DNA of 64,000 nucleotides from DASVVT01 sp036386415 (GCA_036386415.1 DASVVT010000086.1:1-64000); one strand, 5' to 3'. Counted from the first letter of the stretch, positions 1 to 10,097 are shown. Program-made: numbers and translations. The notes: generated by a model from the sequence alone, not told the origin.

Positions 1-2
1 TT

Positions 3-68
3 CTGCTCGCTGCCTTCGTCTGCTGCGAGTGGGCCCTGAGGAGCTTGCGTCGCCGCATGGTCGCATGA
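3..68 (+). CDS. possible C-terminus of an upstream gene (partial)
   Basis: A frame open from the window edge ends in TGA at 66-68. It reads as a short hydrophobic stretch (LLAAFVCCEWAL) followed by an Arg-rich tail (RSLRRRMVA), as at the end of a membrane protein with a last helix and a positive cytoplasmic tail. Only about 21 codons are visible, so no family can be named and it may be chance. Confidence 0.3.
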   Translation: MLAAFVCCEWALRSLRRRMVA

Positions 69-150
69 TTAGAATACTGGCCGACAGACAATTCTTTAAT
101 TCGGATCGCCCGGGTAGCGAACAATCAGGCAATTTTAGGAAGAGCTTTCT

Positions 151-1725
<1,575 letters not shown>

Positions 1726-1743
1726 AGACTGTATAAAAGAAGA

Positions 1744-1774
1744 GGCAGGGTGAGTTTTGAAATCTCACCCTGCC
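1744..1774. terminator. bidirectional hairpin between convergent genes
   Basis: Perfect 11-bp stem GGCAGGGTGAG / CTCACCCTGCC with a 9-nt loop. It lies between the stop of the carboxyltransferase gene (1725) and the stop of the convergent S41 gene (1800). There is no strong T-run on either side, so termination could be weak or factor-assisted. Confidence 0.6.
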
Positions 1775-1799
1775 CACATGTTCAAGCTGGTCTCGCAAG

Positions 1800-3101
1800 T
1801 TAAGAAGCGCGCGGCCCTGCCGGCTTGTCGCGCAGTAGCTCAAGAGCTTTCTTAAGCTGCGTGTCTTCGGGCGGCGCTTGCTGCTTTGGCGTGGCCTCAG
1901 GAGCGACCTCGCGCTTGTCGCCCTGCGGGTTCGGTTTGCCGAGCGGGTCATCGTCGTTACCCGTCAAATCTTCCGGATCAATCGCTTCGACGATCTCCGG
2001 GCGCTTGACCTCAACCGAGGGCACGACGCCTGAGTTGGCGCGGTCTGCGCCGAGAAAAGGCTTGCCGCTCGCCGAGGCCCACTTGACGGTCGTGAGCAGA
2101 AGGCCGTCGCCGTCGCGCAGTGTGAACAGTTGCTGCTCTGCGCCCGCGCCGAAACTCTTCTCGCCAACCACTTCGCCGCGCTTCGATTCAAGGAAAGCAG
2201 AGGCGACCACTTCAGCCGCGCCCGCCGTCCCAGTGTCTATTAGAACGACCACAGGCCCGTTGAAGATGGCGGCCTTCGCGTCAGCCGCGAACGTCTTCAA
2301 GGTCTTCCCCTCGCGCCCTATGGTTTGCGCCAGCGTCCCCTCTTTGATGAAGAGATTAGCCACGCTCACGCCTTCGCTCAAAGCGCCGCCCGCCACGCTT
2401 CTCAGGTCGAGCACAACTTTCTGCGCGCCCTGCTTCTGTAGCTCCTGCAAGCGTGCGCGCACGTCGCCGCCCTCCCCTTCGGCCAGGCTGTTGACACGCA
2501 GGATGCCGACCTTGCCCGCCTCCATGCGCGCTTCAGCCGCAGGCACTTTGAACGAGCCGCGTTTGACCGCCAGCGTCAAAGGGCGCGCGTTGGCGCGCAG
2601 GATTCTGAGCTTGACTTCCGTGCCGGGCGCGCCGTTCAAAAGCTGCCGCGCGTCGTAAAGCGAGATGTCGCGTGTCGCCTTGTTGTCTATATACTCGATC
2701 ACGTCGCCTGCACGCACGCCCGCTTGCTCCGCTGGCGATCCCTTCACGGGCGAGACCACGTAGAGGTAGGAGGCCACTTGCGAGAGCTCGGCCCCGATGC
2801 CTGCCGCCTGGTTCCCCGCTCCATTCCTGTAGTCTCGCACCTGCTCCGGCGTCAGGTACGTAGAGTAAGGGTCGAGCCCGTAGGCGAGGCCGCGCAAAGC
2901 GCCTGCGCGCACCTTCTCCATGTTAGGCTCATCCACATAATCATTCTGAATGTGCTGTAGGACGCTCTCAAAGATGCGCAACTGCGCGCCCGGATCGTTC
3001 GAGGGCTGTTGTGCGCGCGGTGCGATCCAGCCACCTACGACTGTATAGAGAGCGAGCGTCGCGGAAACAACTACGAGCGTGAACTTGCTGCGAAATGACA
3101 T
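1800..3101 (-). CDS. S41-family (C-terminal processing protease-like) protein, predicted catalytically dead
   Basis: 433 aa. An N-terminal signal or anchor segment (about 8-30) ends in APRAQQ. A CtpA-like helical N-domain includes LDPYSTYLTPEQ (about 75-90), followed by a PDZ domain (about 95-180) and an S41 core (about 190-370). The C-terminal tail is Pro/Lys/Asp-rich. In active S41 enzymes the nucleophile is the third residue of S-A-S-A-x-E and the lysine lies 25 residues on, in FGKG. Here these read TAGAAE and FGAG: Ser is Gly294 and Lys is Ala319, both checked on the DNA. The fold and PDZ look intact, so it may be a scaffold or decoy in the periplasm. Start: GAGGT lies 7 nt before the ATG. 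It is transcribed convergently to the carboxyltransferase gene. Confidence 0.88.
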   Translation of the reverse strand: MSFRSKFTLVVVSATLALYTVVGGWIAPRAQQPSNDPGAQLRIFESVLQHIQNDYVDEPNMEKVRAGALRGLAYGLDPYSTYLTPEQVRDYRNGAGNQAAGIGAELSQVASYLYVVSPVKGSPAEQAGVRAGDVIEYIDNKATRDISLYDARQLLNGAPGTEVKLRILRANARPLTLAVKRGSFKVPAAEARMEAGKVGILRVNSLAEGEGGDVRARLQELQKQGAQKVVLDLRSVAGGALSEGVSVANLFIKEGTLAQTIGREGKTLKTFAADAKAAIFNGPVVVLIDTGTAGAAEVVASAFLESKRGEVVGEKSFGAGAEQQLFTLRDGDGLLLTTVKWASASGKPFLGADRANSGVVPSVEVKRPEIVEAIDPEDLTGNDDDPLGKPNPQGDKREVAPEATPKQQAPPEDTQLKKALELLRDKPAGPRAS

Positions 3102-3232
3102 CCCGTTACCTCAGATTTTCGAACCGTCTATAGGTCAGCCGAAACGTGCGCCGGACGGTGCAGTCTGCACGCTTCATAAAGTATCATACAGTGGCCGCAA
3201 CCCGCGCGCAAGCAAGTCCTGCTTGAAGCCGC

Positions 3233-3262
3233 TTGACAGCCCTCGTGCCGCGTTCCTATACT
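3233..3262 (+). promoter_or_regulatory. sigma70-type promoter of ruvX
   Basis: TTGACA at 3233-3238 and TATACT at 3257-3262 with an 18-bp spacer. The predicted RNA start is near 3269, about 16 nt before the TTG start of ruvX. It is the best consensus promoter noticed in the window. Confidence 0.65.
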
Positions 3263-3284
3263 CCGCGCGCCTGCAAAAACTGCA

Positions 3285-3773
3285 TTGCCAAAAATAGAGA
3301 CACATGAAGCGCCCGTTCAACTGGAGGCTCAAAGGAAGCTCGCCGGACGCCTGCTCGCGCTCGATCTGGGTCAAAAGCGCGTCGGGATGGCCGTCTCCGA
3401 TGAGCTACGCATGACTGTGCGCCCGCTGGCGGCGCTCAACCGCACCAACTGGAAACAGCTCTTGCGCCAGGTATCTGATGCGCTCAAAAGCTTTGACGCG
3501 CAAGCCCTGGTCATTGGTTTGCCGCTTCGTATGGATGGCACGGAAGGCGAGGCGGCGCAAGCGGCGCGGCACATAGCCCGTAAATTCGAGCTGTCGCTCA
3601 AGGTTCCAGTCTATTTGCAGGATGAACGGCTCACCTCGCTTGAGGCGGAAGAGACATTACGCGCCGCAGGCTTCGCCGATGATCTCAGGCGCGAGCGCGT
3701 GGATAGCGAGTCGGCTGCAATCATCCTACGCGATTTTATAGAGAGAGTGCGTGGAGCTTCCTCCGCGCCGTAA
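3285..3773 (+). CDS. ruvX: RuvX/YqgF family putative pre-16S rRNA nuclease
   Basis: 162 aa RNase H-like protein. Known family members trim the 5' end of pre-16S rRNA, and a Holliday junction resolvase role was proposed earlier. Motifs: LALDLGQKRVGMAVSD (about 25-40), GLPLRMDGTEG (about 83), LQDERLTSLEAE (about 117) and a late acidic helix RVDSESAA. These supply the expected Asp/Glu metal ligands. The frame begins with TTG at 3285, about 16 nt after the predicted transcription start, and no upstream ATG is available. The conserved core begins near residue 23, so a slightly later start is possible. It is followed by mltG, a common pairing in bacteria, and the two are probably cotranscribed. Confidence 0.88.
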   Translation: MPKIETHEAPVQLEAQRKLAGRLLALDLGQKRVGMAVSDELRMTVRPLAALNRTNWKQLLRQVSDALKSFDAQALVIGLPLRMDGTEGEAAQAARHIARKFELSLKVPVYLQDERLTSLEAEETLRAAGFADDLRRERVDSESAAIILRDFIERVRGASSAP

Positions 3774-3819
3774 TATCTTCAGGATTGATCGCCCCTTTTA
3801 CTCCTTTTGCTCGGCAATT

Positions 3820-4926
3820 ATGAAACGCATACGTCTCGCGCTCTTAGTGCTCTTCATTCTCTTTCTTGCCTTCGGCGGCTTCGCTATCTGGACATATAGG
3901 GAGCTTCGCACCCCCGTCCTTCATAGTAAGTCCGAACAGTACATAGAGATTCCTCGCGGCTCGTCTCCGGCGGAGATTATCGGCAAACTGGCAACTGAAG
4001 GCGTTATCAGACGCGGCTGGCTATTGCTTGCCTATATTAAACTGAGAGGAGCGGGCGCGCGTCTGCGCGCCGGTGAGTATCGCTTCCCTTCACCCATTTC
4101 GCCGCTCGGCGTCCTTCGTAAACTGGAAGAGGGCGAAGAGCGCCTGAGCCGCTTCACAGTCATAGAAGGCTGGACGCGCTGGGATATTGCAGGGGCGATG
4201 GCTCGCCTTCCGGAATTAAAACTCCAGAACCAGGACGAGGCGCTCGCCCTGATGAACGATACGACGGCCATTCGTGACCTAGACCCGAAGGCCAATAACC
4301 TGGAGGGCTATCTCTATCCAGACACCTACAGTTTTCCTCCGGGCACGACCGCTTCAGAGATGATCGCGACGATGATCAAGCGCTTTCGTCGCGAATGGAA
4401 ACCTGAGTGGACAGAGTTGGCACGCTCTCTGAACCGAACGCCGCGTGAGATCGTGACCATCGCCTCGCTCATCGAGACTGAAGCCAAGCTGAAGGAGGAG
4501 CGCCCCCTCGTCGCGTCCGTCATCTACAATCGCCTCGAAAAAAACATGGCGCTCGGCATCGACTCCTCAATCATCTATGCCTCGAAGCTGGCTGGCAAAT
4601 GGAAGAACGATGGGAAGGTTTACAAGAGCGATGTAGACCGCCGCTCGCCCTATAACACGCGCCTCTATTCGGGACTCCCGCCAGGGCCTATCGCCTCGCC
4701 CGGGGTGAGCTCGCTCGAAGCCGCTCTTCACCCTGCGGCGACAGACTATCTATACTACGTGCGCGAACCCTCGCGTAATGATGGCGCGCATAATTTCTAC
4801 AATAACGAGGCGGATTTCGGGCGCGGCGTACAGGCCCTGCGCGATTGGGAACGCCAGCGCGACGCGCGCGCCGCCACCTCAGAATCATCAAACGCGAACG
4901 TCAACAGTAATGAGCCTGCACGGTGA
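3820..4926 (+). CDS. mltG: endolytic murein transglycosylase MltG (YceG-like)
   Basis: 368 aa from the ATG at 3820. The enzyme cuts nascent glycan strands at the inner membrane. A single N-terminal transmembrane anchor follows MKRIR (about 5-27). A LysM-like subdomain comes next, then the YceG catalytic domain. The catalytic Glu is in ASLIETEAKLKEE, followed by ASVIYNRL and the GLPPGPIASPG motif. An in-frame GTG at 3751 would overlap ruvX and put 23 extra residues before the anchor. The ATG immediately before the MKR-hydrophobic segment is preferred, although no clear Shine-Dalgarno sequence is seen. The C-terminal tail is Asn/Ser/Ala-rich. It lies 46 nt after ruvX. Confidence 0.9.
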   Translation: MKRIRLALLVLFILFLAFGGFAIWTYRELRTPVLHSKSEQYIEIPRGSSPAEIIGKLATEGVIRRGWLLLAYIKLRGAGARLRAGEYRFPSPISPLGVLRKLEEGEERLSRFTVIEGWTRWDIAGAMARLPELKLQNQDEALALMNDTTAIRDLDPKANNLEGYLYPDTYSFPPGTTASEMIATMIKRFRREWKPEWTELARSLNRTPREIVTIASLIETEAKLKEERPLVASVIYNRLEKNMALGIDSSIIYASKLAGKWKNDGKVYKSDVDRRSPYNTRLYSGLPPGPIASPGVSSLEAALHPAATDYLYYVREPSRNDGAHNFYNNEADFGRGVQALRDWERQRDARAATSESSNANVNSNEPAR

Positions 4927-5224
4927 TTCGCCTGTCAAGACGGAGAACCTGCGATACCCTCTCGCTTTATGAGCGGGAAGCAGAAGAGAATTATTACCGC
5001 CGTTTTAATTGCACCGTGATACGGGTCGAGAGCGCCTGCGAACGGGATCGCCTCTGCTTCAGGCACACCTCCTTTTACCATCCCCTCGCTGCTGATTGCG
5101 TAGCTTTTGCTCAAGGCGCTTGTATTTGTGTGGGCGTTGTTTTATGCTCCGCAATGTCCCCCTTTGATGGAAGAGAGCCCTGCGGCTTCTCATTTGAAAG
5201 CTCAACGAAGAGAAGGCAACAGAC
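4927..5224. other. intergenic region, no gene seen
   Basis: 298 bp between mltG and the next secreted protein. No convincing coding frame. It holds the promoter candidate at 5120-5148 and otherwise nothing recognisable. Confidence 0.5.
5120..5148 (+). promoter_or_regulatory. candidate sigma70-type promoter
   Basis: TTGTAT (5120-5125) and TATGCT (5143-5148), 17-bp spacer, about 77 nt before the GTG at 5225. Moderate match only. Confidence 0.4.
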
Positions 5225-5875
5225 GTGAGAAAATTTTTGGTCATCCTATTTGTGGTCGCAGCCGTGAGCGTGAGCGCATACGCGCAGGGCAAGGGTGTCG
5301 ATAATCAGAATCAGCGTGTGCGTGATTCGAGCGTCGGTCGTGCGCCTGGAACGAACGGCGGCAACCAGGACGTCGGCGCTGGACGTGGCATGGATTTCGG
5401 GAAGGGGCGCACGCCGACCGTCCCGCCAATTCCCAACCCGTACAGATTATCTGTGCGACGCGACGCCATCCTCAAAGCTGTCGAGGAAGTGATGCGCGAC
5501 CGCAAGCTGGTTCTTGATGAGGCTGCATCCAAGCCGACGGAAGGTATTCTGGTCAGCCAGCCCTACACCTTCATCAAGGGCGCCGTCGTCAGCCAGGCCG
5601 AACTGAATCGTTATGCGGATGTCCCGCCGACGGAATCACGTGGCTGGACGCGAGGTCGTTACACGATCATCGTCGAGGTGCAGCCCATCGATGGCTCGAA
5701 TACGAACGTCTCTGTCAACGCTAAGATAGAAGGACGCACAGACGGCGCGACAGGCGCTGAGTGGACGACGCTGCCCAGTACGGGCACGGCTGAACAGGAC
5801 TTTCTAGGCGCGCTCATAGAGAACGTGACGGGTGCTCCTCCGGCAGGACACACATCTTCTGAGCCCGTGCCTTAA
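5225..5875 (+). CDS. secreted protein of unknown function
   Basis: 216 aa with a clear signal peptide (MRKFLVILFVVAAVSVSAYA, then QG). After a Gly/Asn-rich linker (about 22-65), one alpha/beta domain (about 70-200) begins with RRDAILKAVEEVMRDRK. It has alternating strands and resembles small periplasmic or lipoprotein domains with a helix packed on a sheet. No family is recognised with confidence. The start is GTG, with AGAGAAGG about 9 nt upstream. It stands in a run of exported proteins of unknown role (5225-8561). Confidence 0.7.
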   Translation: MRKFLVILFVVAAVSVSAYAQGKGVDNQNQRVRDSSVGRAPGTNGGNQDVGAGRGMDFGKGRTPTVPPIPNPYRLSVRRDAILKAVEEVMRDRKLVLDEAASKPTEGILVSQPYTFIKGAVVSQAELNRYADVPPTESRGWTRGRYTIIVEVQPIDGSNTNVSVNAKIEGRTDGATGAEWTTLPSTGTAEQDFLGALIENVTGAPPAGHTSSEPVP

Positions 5876-6013
5876 AAGATAGAAAGACGCTTTCGGGGTC
5901 GTCACGATTCAGGTCTGGACGAGTATTTAAGTCGATCCTAATGTAAATTACTTTCAACCGTTTAGCTCTCCTGACCTCATAGAACCCTTTAGCTCTGATG
6001 GGAGAACTGCACG

Positions 6014-6661
6014 ATGTTTAGCCCGCAGGATTATCAGGAAGCCTCATCTGAATTGAACGATTTTGAGGTGGAACGCCGTCGCTCTCCACTTTTTCTTATC
6101 ATCTCGGCGCTCTGCGCTCTGGCGGTAACGGGTTCCCTGCTCGCCGGTTATCTCTATTTACAGCGACGTAACGCAGAGCAGGAGCGCGCACGTCAGCAGG
6201 CCATGACGCCTCCTGAAAAGCCTGTGATTCCTCCACAGGCCCAGGTTTATGAGGACGAGGCGATGCTCAAGGGAGCACAGGCGATCATCGGCGGCACTGT
6301 GAATAACATCTCTAAAGAGACCCTTTCTGATATCTCCGTTCAATTGGAGTTGATCCGACGCAACGATGGAACTACAGAGAAGCGCACGCTTCCCCTCGTA
6401 CCCAAAGACCTGGCTCCGAACCAGCAGGGGCGATACACTCTGAGCGTGCTCAAGCGAAACTACAGGGGCGCTCATCTGGTGGGCATTAGTAGCGGCGCGG
6501 GATCGAACGCCATCGCCTTCAAAACTGCCCCCGGCGCGCAACGTCCACCTGAGGCTCCGCCAAAGGCTACCGAGACTATCATCGTTAACAAACCGGCTCC
6601 GCGCAAGGGCTCGGGTGAAGAATTCATCAATACGCCGGACGATCCAGGGAAGATTCGCTGA
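6014..6661 (+). CDS. membrane-anchored protein with FxLYD-like domain
   Basis: 215 aa. A short acidic cytoplasmic N-terminus is followed by one transmembrane segment (about 27-48) and a charged linker. An extracytoplasmic beta domain (about 75-165) carries IIGGTVNNISKETLSDISVQ and LAPNQQGRYTLSV. This arrangement resembles FxLYD/transglutaminase-adjacent beta domains, a family that modifies or binds envelope components; this is by pattern only. The C-terminus is Pro/Lys-rich and disordered. GGGAGAA lies about 9 nt before the ATG. Its role is unknown. Confidence 0.68.
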   Translation: MFSPQDYQEASSELNDFEVERRRSPLFLIISALCALAVTGSLLAGYLYLQRRNAEQERARQQAMTPPEKPVIPPQAQVYEDEAMLKGAQAIIGGTVNNISKETLSDISVQLELIRRNDGTTEKRTLPLVPKDLAPNQQGRYTLSVLKRNYRGAHLVGISSGAGSNAIAFKTAPGAQRPPEAPPKATETIIVNKPAPRKGSGEEFINTPDDPGKIR

Positions 6662-6992
6662 GCGCCCCGAGCTATGCGCTGTACGAACCTCTCAGGCGCA
6701 CGAATATCGCACCCACAATCTAGATGTTTCATGTAGCACATGAGAAGTCGGCGTGACGACGAAACTTAAAGTATCGCCTTGACAATCGCTAAGCATCTCG
6801 ATGATAGGCAGTGGGTTGCGCTGGCACGCGTGGATGTCTTCGCGTAGCCAGAAGAGATCGACATGTGAGGGTCTGGTCGTCGATGGAGCGTTAGGGTGGG
6901 GTTTAAATTGATCCGAGGCTAAACGTTTTCCTAAGCGGCGGACAACCATTTTTTCAAGATGCGTCGTCACAGTATTGTCCGAAGCGATCTCC
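6662..6992. other. intergenic region, no supported gene
   Basis: About 330 bp. A minus-strand open frame (6692-6970) has no signal, no ribosome site and no recognisable composition, and is not called. No strong hairpin was seen. Confidence 0.45.
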
Positions 6993-7022
6993 TTGATACG
7001 CTGAAAATATTTTCGCTAAAAT
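6993..7022 (+). promoter_or_regulatory. candidate sigma70-type promoter for the 7086-8561 unit
   Basis: TTGATA (6993-6998) and TAAAAT (7017-7022), 18-bp spacer. The predicted start near 7029 gives a leader of about 57 nt that contains the strong ribosome site at 7074-7080. Confidence 0.5.
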
Positions 7023-7085
7023 CAGTCTGCCGGTAGAAAGCGTTTCCACTTCGCCGGCGAATCCTGTTTATATGAGGTGAAGCAC

Positions 7086-7595
7086 ATGCTCTTTCGCGCT
7101 TTTCTCTTTTTGATCCTGACCATCTCATTCTGCTGCTTGGTGCGCGCTCAGGATCAACGTGATCCTTTTGGCAGAGGCCCGGGAGCCTCTCCTGTGGAGC
7201 TAGAGATGCGCGCGCGCCGCGACATCAAGGCAGCAGAAAAGGATCATCAAAATAATCTGGAACGGGCGCGCGAGGCGGCGCAGATCAGCGCCGATTTGCG
7301 CGACGCCTACATGAACAATAAATCTCTGGGACGGGCGGAGCTGAAGAAACTGGAGCGGCTGGAAAAGATCACGCGCCATATACGCAGCGAGGCCGGCGGC
7401 TCCGATGATAGGGACACCATCATTGAGAAGCCCACAACCCAGCTTGAGTCTGCGCTTTCACGCCTCGCAGAGATCTCCGAGGAGATTCGCAAAGGTGTGG
7501 AGAAAACGCCCCGGCAGGTTATTTCCGCCCCCGTCATAGAGGATTCCAACGAACTGCTCGACATTATCGCCTTCATTCGCAAACAGGTTCGCTAA
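7086..7595 (+). CDS. secreted helical protein of unknown function
   Basis: 169 aa from the ATG at 7086. GAGGTGA at 7074-7080 is 5 nt upstream and decides this start over the GTG at 7077. The signal peptide (about 1-22) ends in VRAQD. The rest is highly charged and helical (about 45-110, many Arg/Glu/Lys), consistent with a coiled coil. A conserved-looking C-terminal helix reads LLDIIAFIRKQVR. It precedes the VWFA gene by 18 nt and is probably cotranscribed with it. No family recognised. Confidence 0.68.
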   Translation: MLFRAFLFLILTISFCCLVRAQDQRDPFGRGPGASPVELEMRARRDIKAAEKDHQNNLERAREAAQISADLRDAYMNNKSLGRAELKKLERLEKITRHIRSEAGGSDDRDTIIEKPTTQLESALSRLAEISEEIRKGVEKTPRQVISAPVIEDSNELLDIIAFIRKQVR

Positions 7596-7613
7596 CCGAC
7601 AGGCTCCAAAGAG

Positions 7614-8561
7614 ATGAGACCATTACGGCGATTGTTCCAGACCCTGCGGCTACAAACTTTCTGTCTTCTCTTCGCGCTCTTCTCTCTTCTGTGCTGGACG
7701 CATACTTCGGCGCAAGAAGTAGTCGCCGTGTCACAGGATGATGATGAAGTCATTCACGTCAACACGGACCTGGTAGTTCTTAACGCCACGGTCCTGGACG
7801 CGAAGGGCAAGTACGTGCACGGCCTGGGGCGTTCTGATTTCAAGGTGCTCGAAGATGGCCGCGAACAGGCCATCTCAGATTTCGGTGTGGAAGAGACCTC
7901 ATTCGCCGTCGCGGTGCTGATGGATACGTCAGGCAGCATGCAAGATCGCATGACTCTCGCACGCTCTGCGGCCATACGTTTTCTGGATGGACTGCGCACG
8001 GATGACGTAGCGGCCATCTACCATTTTAATACTGAAGTCGTACAGGTGCAGGACTTCTCACCGAACCGCGATCTCTCTCCACTCATCTACGGGCTCCGAG
8101 CCGGTGGTATGACTGCCCTTAATGAGGCCATTTTGCAGGCGGCTGATGCCCTCGCACGGCGTCCAGAAAAACGGCGCGCCATCGTCGTCCTCTCCGATGG
8201 TTATAACGAGGGCAGTGGGACTCCGGCCAGTAAGGCGCTTGACAGAGCGCTCGCCGCAGGCGCGAACATTTATACTGTCAACATGGCTTCCACAGAGCCT
8301 GGTGCAGCTCCACTTGCGGGCGCTGCGGCGCTGAAGAACTTTGCCTCGAAAAGCGGCGGTCGTTATGTGGCTATCTCCGGCGGGCAGGGACTGCGCGATG
8401 CTTTTGCCGGTATCGTCGAAGAATTGAGCAATCAATATACGCTCAGCTACCGCCCATCTAATCGCGCCCGCGATGGACGCTGGCGCAGCATACAGGTCAA
8501 ACTGAGTGCTCCTAAAATCACCGTCCGAGCCCGACAGGGCTATCGAGCGCCTAAAGCTTAA
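7614..8561 (+). CDS. secreted VWFA-domain protein (acidobacterial VWFA-related family)
   Basis: 315 aa. The signal peptide (about 1-34) ends SAQE. An N-terminal beta domain VNTDLVVLNATVLDAKG (about 48-95) is typical of the acidobacterial VWFA-related family. The VWA domain (about 98-290) has the metal-site motif DTSGSM and the later T/D positions (GGMTALNEAI, VLSDGYNEG). Such proteins bind partners through a metal site outside the cytoplasm, but the partner is unknown. The C-terminal tail LSYRPSNRARDGRWRSIQVKL is also family-typical in type. Downstream of the helical secreted protein at 7086, likely one operon. Confidence 0.88.
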   Translation: MRPLRRLFQTLRLQTFCLLFALFSLLCWTHTSAQEVVAVSQDDDEVIHVNTDLVVLNATVLDAKGKYVHGLGRSDFKVLEDGREQAISDFGVEETSFAVAVLMDTSGSMQDRMTLARSAAIRFLDGLRTDDVAAIYHFNTEVVQVQDFSPNRDLSPLIYGLRAGGMTALNEAILQAADALARRPEKRRAIVVLSDGYNEGSGTPASKALDRALAAGANIYTVNMASTEPGAAPLAGAAALKNFASKSGGRYVAISGGQGLRDAFAGIVEELSNQYTLSYRPSNRARDGRWRSIQVKLSAPKITVRARQGYRAPKA

Positions 8562-8768
8562 CGCGAAGGGTCTGCCAATTCCAGAAAGCATCGTCAGTAT
8601 CGCCTGCTCTAGCCGGACTGGTCTTTTCGCGATTTGCACACAATCAGTCTGAAACAGGCGCAACGAACTTGGGACACATCAGAACTCAAACCATTCTATT
8701 CTCATCTAGACGACTTCGCATCCGACCGTTTGAAAGAATATCTGCCGCAAGACACTTCACAGAAAGAG

Positions 8769-8810
8769 AGAGGGATGCCCCTACTCAATTCTAGTAGGGG
8801 GCATCCCTCT
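8769..8810 (-). terminator. hairpin terminator downstream of the 8844-9764 gene
   Basis: Arms AGAGGGATGCCCCTACT and AGTAGGGGGCATCCCTCT pair over about 17 bp with one bulge and a loop of about 7 nt. It follows the minus-strand stop at 8844, and could also stop the plus-strand VWFA transcript. Confidence 0.6.
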
Positions 8811-8843
8811 GCTTCAGATCACTTCCCTTCCAAGAGCCCTCTG

Positions 8844-9764
8844 TTACGAGCGCTTGTAAAGTACTTTAACGATCTTTTGCGAGCTGTTATAGATCGTACC
8901 CAGGCTATACGTCACACGACCTACGTAATCCCCCGTAGCAGTCGGCGATGCGAGGCTGGCCTGCGAAGCAAGGCTCGGGTCCCAACCATTGAAGGTATGA
9001 ATCGCCGTTGTGTGGGAAGTATTAAACGAGATAGCCGTGAGCGAGAGAAGATCCAGAGCCGAATCTCGCCCCTCGACGGAGTCGAACGTGCGACTGAAGA
9101 CATCGTCACTGTAGTCGTTATCTATGTTGCCATCAAAATAGCGCCCGAGCTGCACGCCCGTGTAGTTGAAGCCGGAAGTATTCTTGAGCGTCATCGTGAC
9201 CGTCAATTCATGGTTGATGGCATTCATGGTGAAGGTTTGTGTGAGCTGCCATGCCCCATCGCAGGTCGAGCGCGTCAGTGTCGTGCCGTTAGGGTTAAGG
9301 CCGCTCTCAAAAACGGTGGAACTCCAGGCGCGTATATTACCGCTACAAAAGGACGGCTCAACAAAGCCCGCATCATAATAGCGTATCACCCCGATAGAGG
9401 TGTTCATGCTCAACACATATCCTTCCGCGTCTTGCAAGTGACTGAAATTCGCGGGCGACTCAAGATCAATGATGTTGCCATGCGTGGAGATAGTCCACTT
9501 GAAGAGGCTCAGACCGGCGCCGCCGGAAAAGGTTCTAAAAGGTGTGGTTGATGCCGCGCTCTGGCTGGCGAGCATCGTCTGGCTGGCAAGCATCGGATGC
9601 TTCTTAGCGCGTTCCTGTAATGGGAAGTAGCTCGCGCGTGAACTCGTTGCAGGCTTCTCTACAGCCTCCAGGCTGGGCGCAGGGGCATCTTGAGCAAGAC
9701 TTACGCTGCCTGTCATGAGAATCAGGAGTGCTGCTGCACTCAACATTAATTTCCGGACTTTCAT
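8844..9764 (-). CDS. secreted protein of unknown function
   Basis: 306 aa. The signal peptide is about 1-24 (VSLAQDAPAP). A short low-complexity segment holds the repeated unit MLASQ (HPMLASQTMLASQSAAS, about 57-73). A beta-rich domain (about 75-306) has many Thr/Ser/Asn and YTGVQLGRYFDGNIDNDYSDD. A second LASQ-like repeat, SLASQASLASPTATG, lies near the end. AAAGGAG is 8 nt before the ATG, a strong ribosome site. A plus-strand open frame over the same DNA is antisense shadow. No family recognised; probably an extracellular or surface protein. Confidence 0.7.
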   Translation of the reverse strand: MKVRKLMLSAAALLILMTGSVSLAQDAPAPSLEAVEKPATSSRASYFPLQERAKKHPMLASQTMLASQSAASTTPFRTFSGGAGLSLFKWTISTHGNIIDLESPANFSHLQDAEGYVLSMNTSIGVIRYYDAGFVEPSFCSGNIRAWSSTVFESGLNPNGTTLTRSTCDGAWQLTQTFTMNAINHELTVTMTLKNTSGFNYTGVQLGRYFDGNIDNDYSDDVFSRTFDSVEGRDSALDLLSLTAISFNTSHTTAIHTFNGWDPSLASQASLASPTATGDYVGRVTYSLGTIYNSSQKIVKVLYKRS

Positions 9765-9800
9765 CTTCTTTCTCCTTTGAGGTCATTGATTACTGGCAGC

Positions 9801-9813
9801 CTCGAAATTCGAG
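9801..9813. promoter_or_regulatory. palindrome, possible operator
   Basis: CTCGAA-A-TTCGAG, a perfect 13-bp odd palindrome 37-49 bp upstream of the start codon of the 8844-9764 secreted protein. It is suitable for a dimeric regulator; none is identified. Confidence 0.3.
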
Positions 9814-10097
9814 ATTACGCAGCCAGCCGGACCTCCGGGGGCCGAGCAAATAAGATGTGCGGCCACGTCGGGGGCTACGGTAACGTTCGTTCAGGGAGAG
9901 AGAAGTTCGTATGCGAAAGATCGACAGGTGTTGATCCTGGCGTCCCCGCCAGACCTGTTTGTTCCTCTGCTCGTTCATGACAAAGATCAGAAACGACGTG
10001 GTCGCCAAGAGCAACGCTTGTGCCACGTCAATTGATCGCGCATCAATTCCGGCATCAGCTTGCAGATAATTCAAAAGGATTGAGCTTCAGGAAATGA
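9814..10097. other. intergenic region, no supported gene
   Basis: About 280 bp upstream of the secreted-protein gene on the minus strand. Only short frames without ribosome sites; probably promoter and leader DNA. Confidence 0.4.

Noticed and set aside
3751..3819. Earlier GTG start for mltG
   Set aside because: It would place 23 polar residues before the membrane anchor and overlap ruvX; the ATG directly before the MKR-hydrophobic segment is more likely.
6692..6970. 92-codon minus-strand open frame
   Set aside because: No ribosome site, no signal or domain, Pro/His/Arg-rich; not supported as a gene.
8634..9551. 305-codon plus-strand open frame
   Set aside because: Antisense to a gene with signal peptide and strong ribosome site (8844-9764); no sensible protein features on the plus strand.
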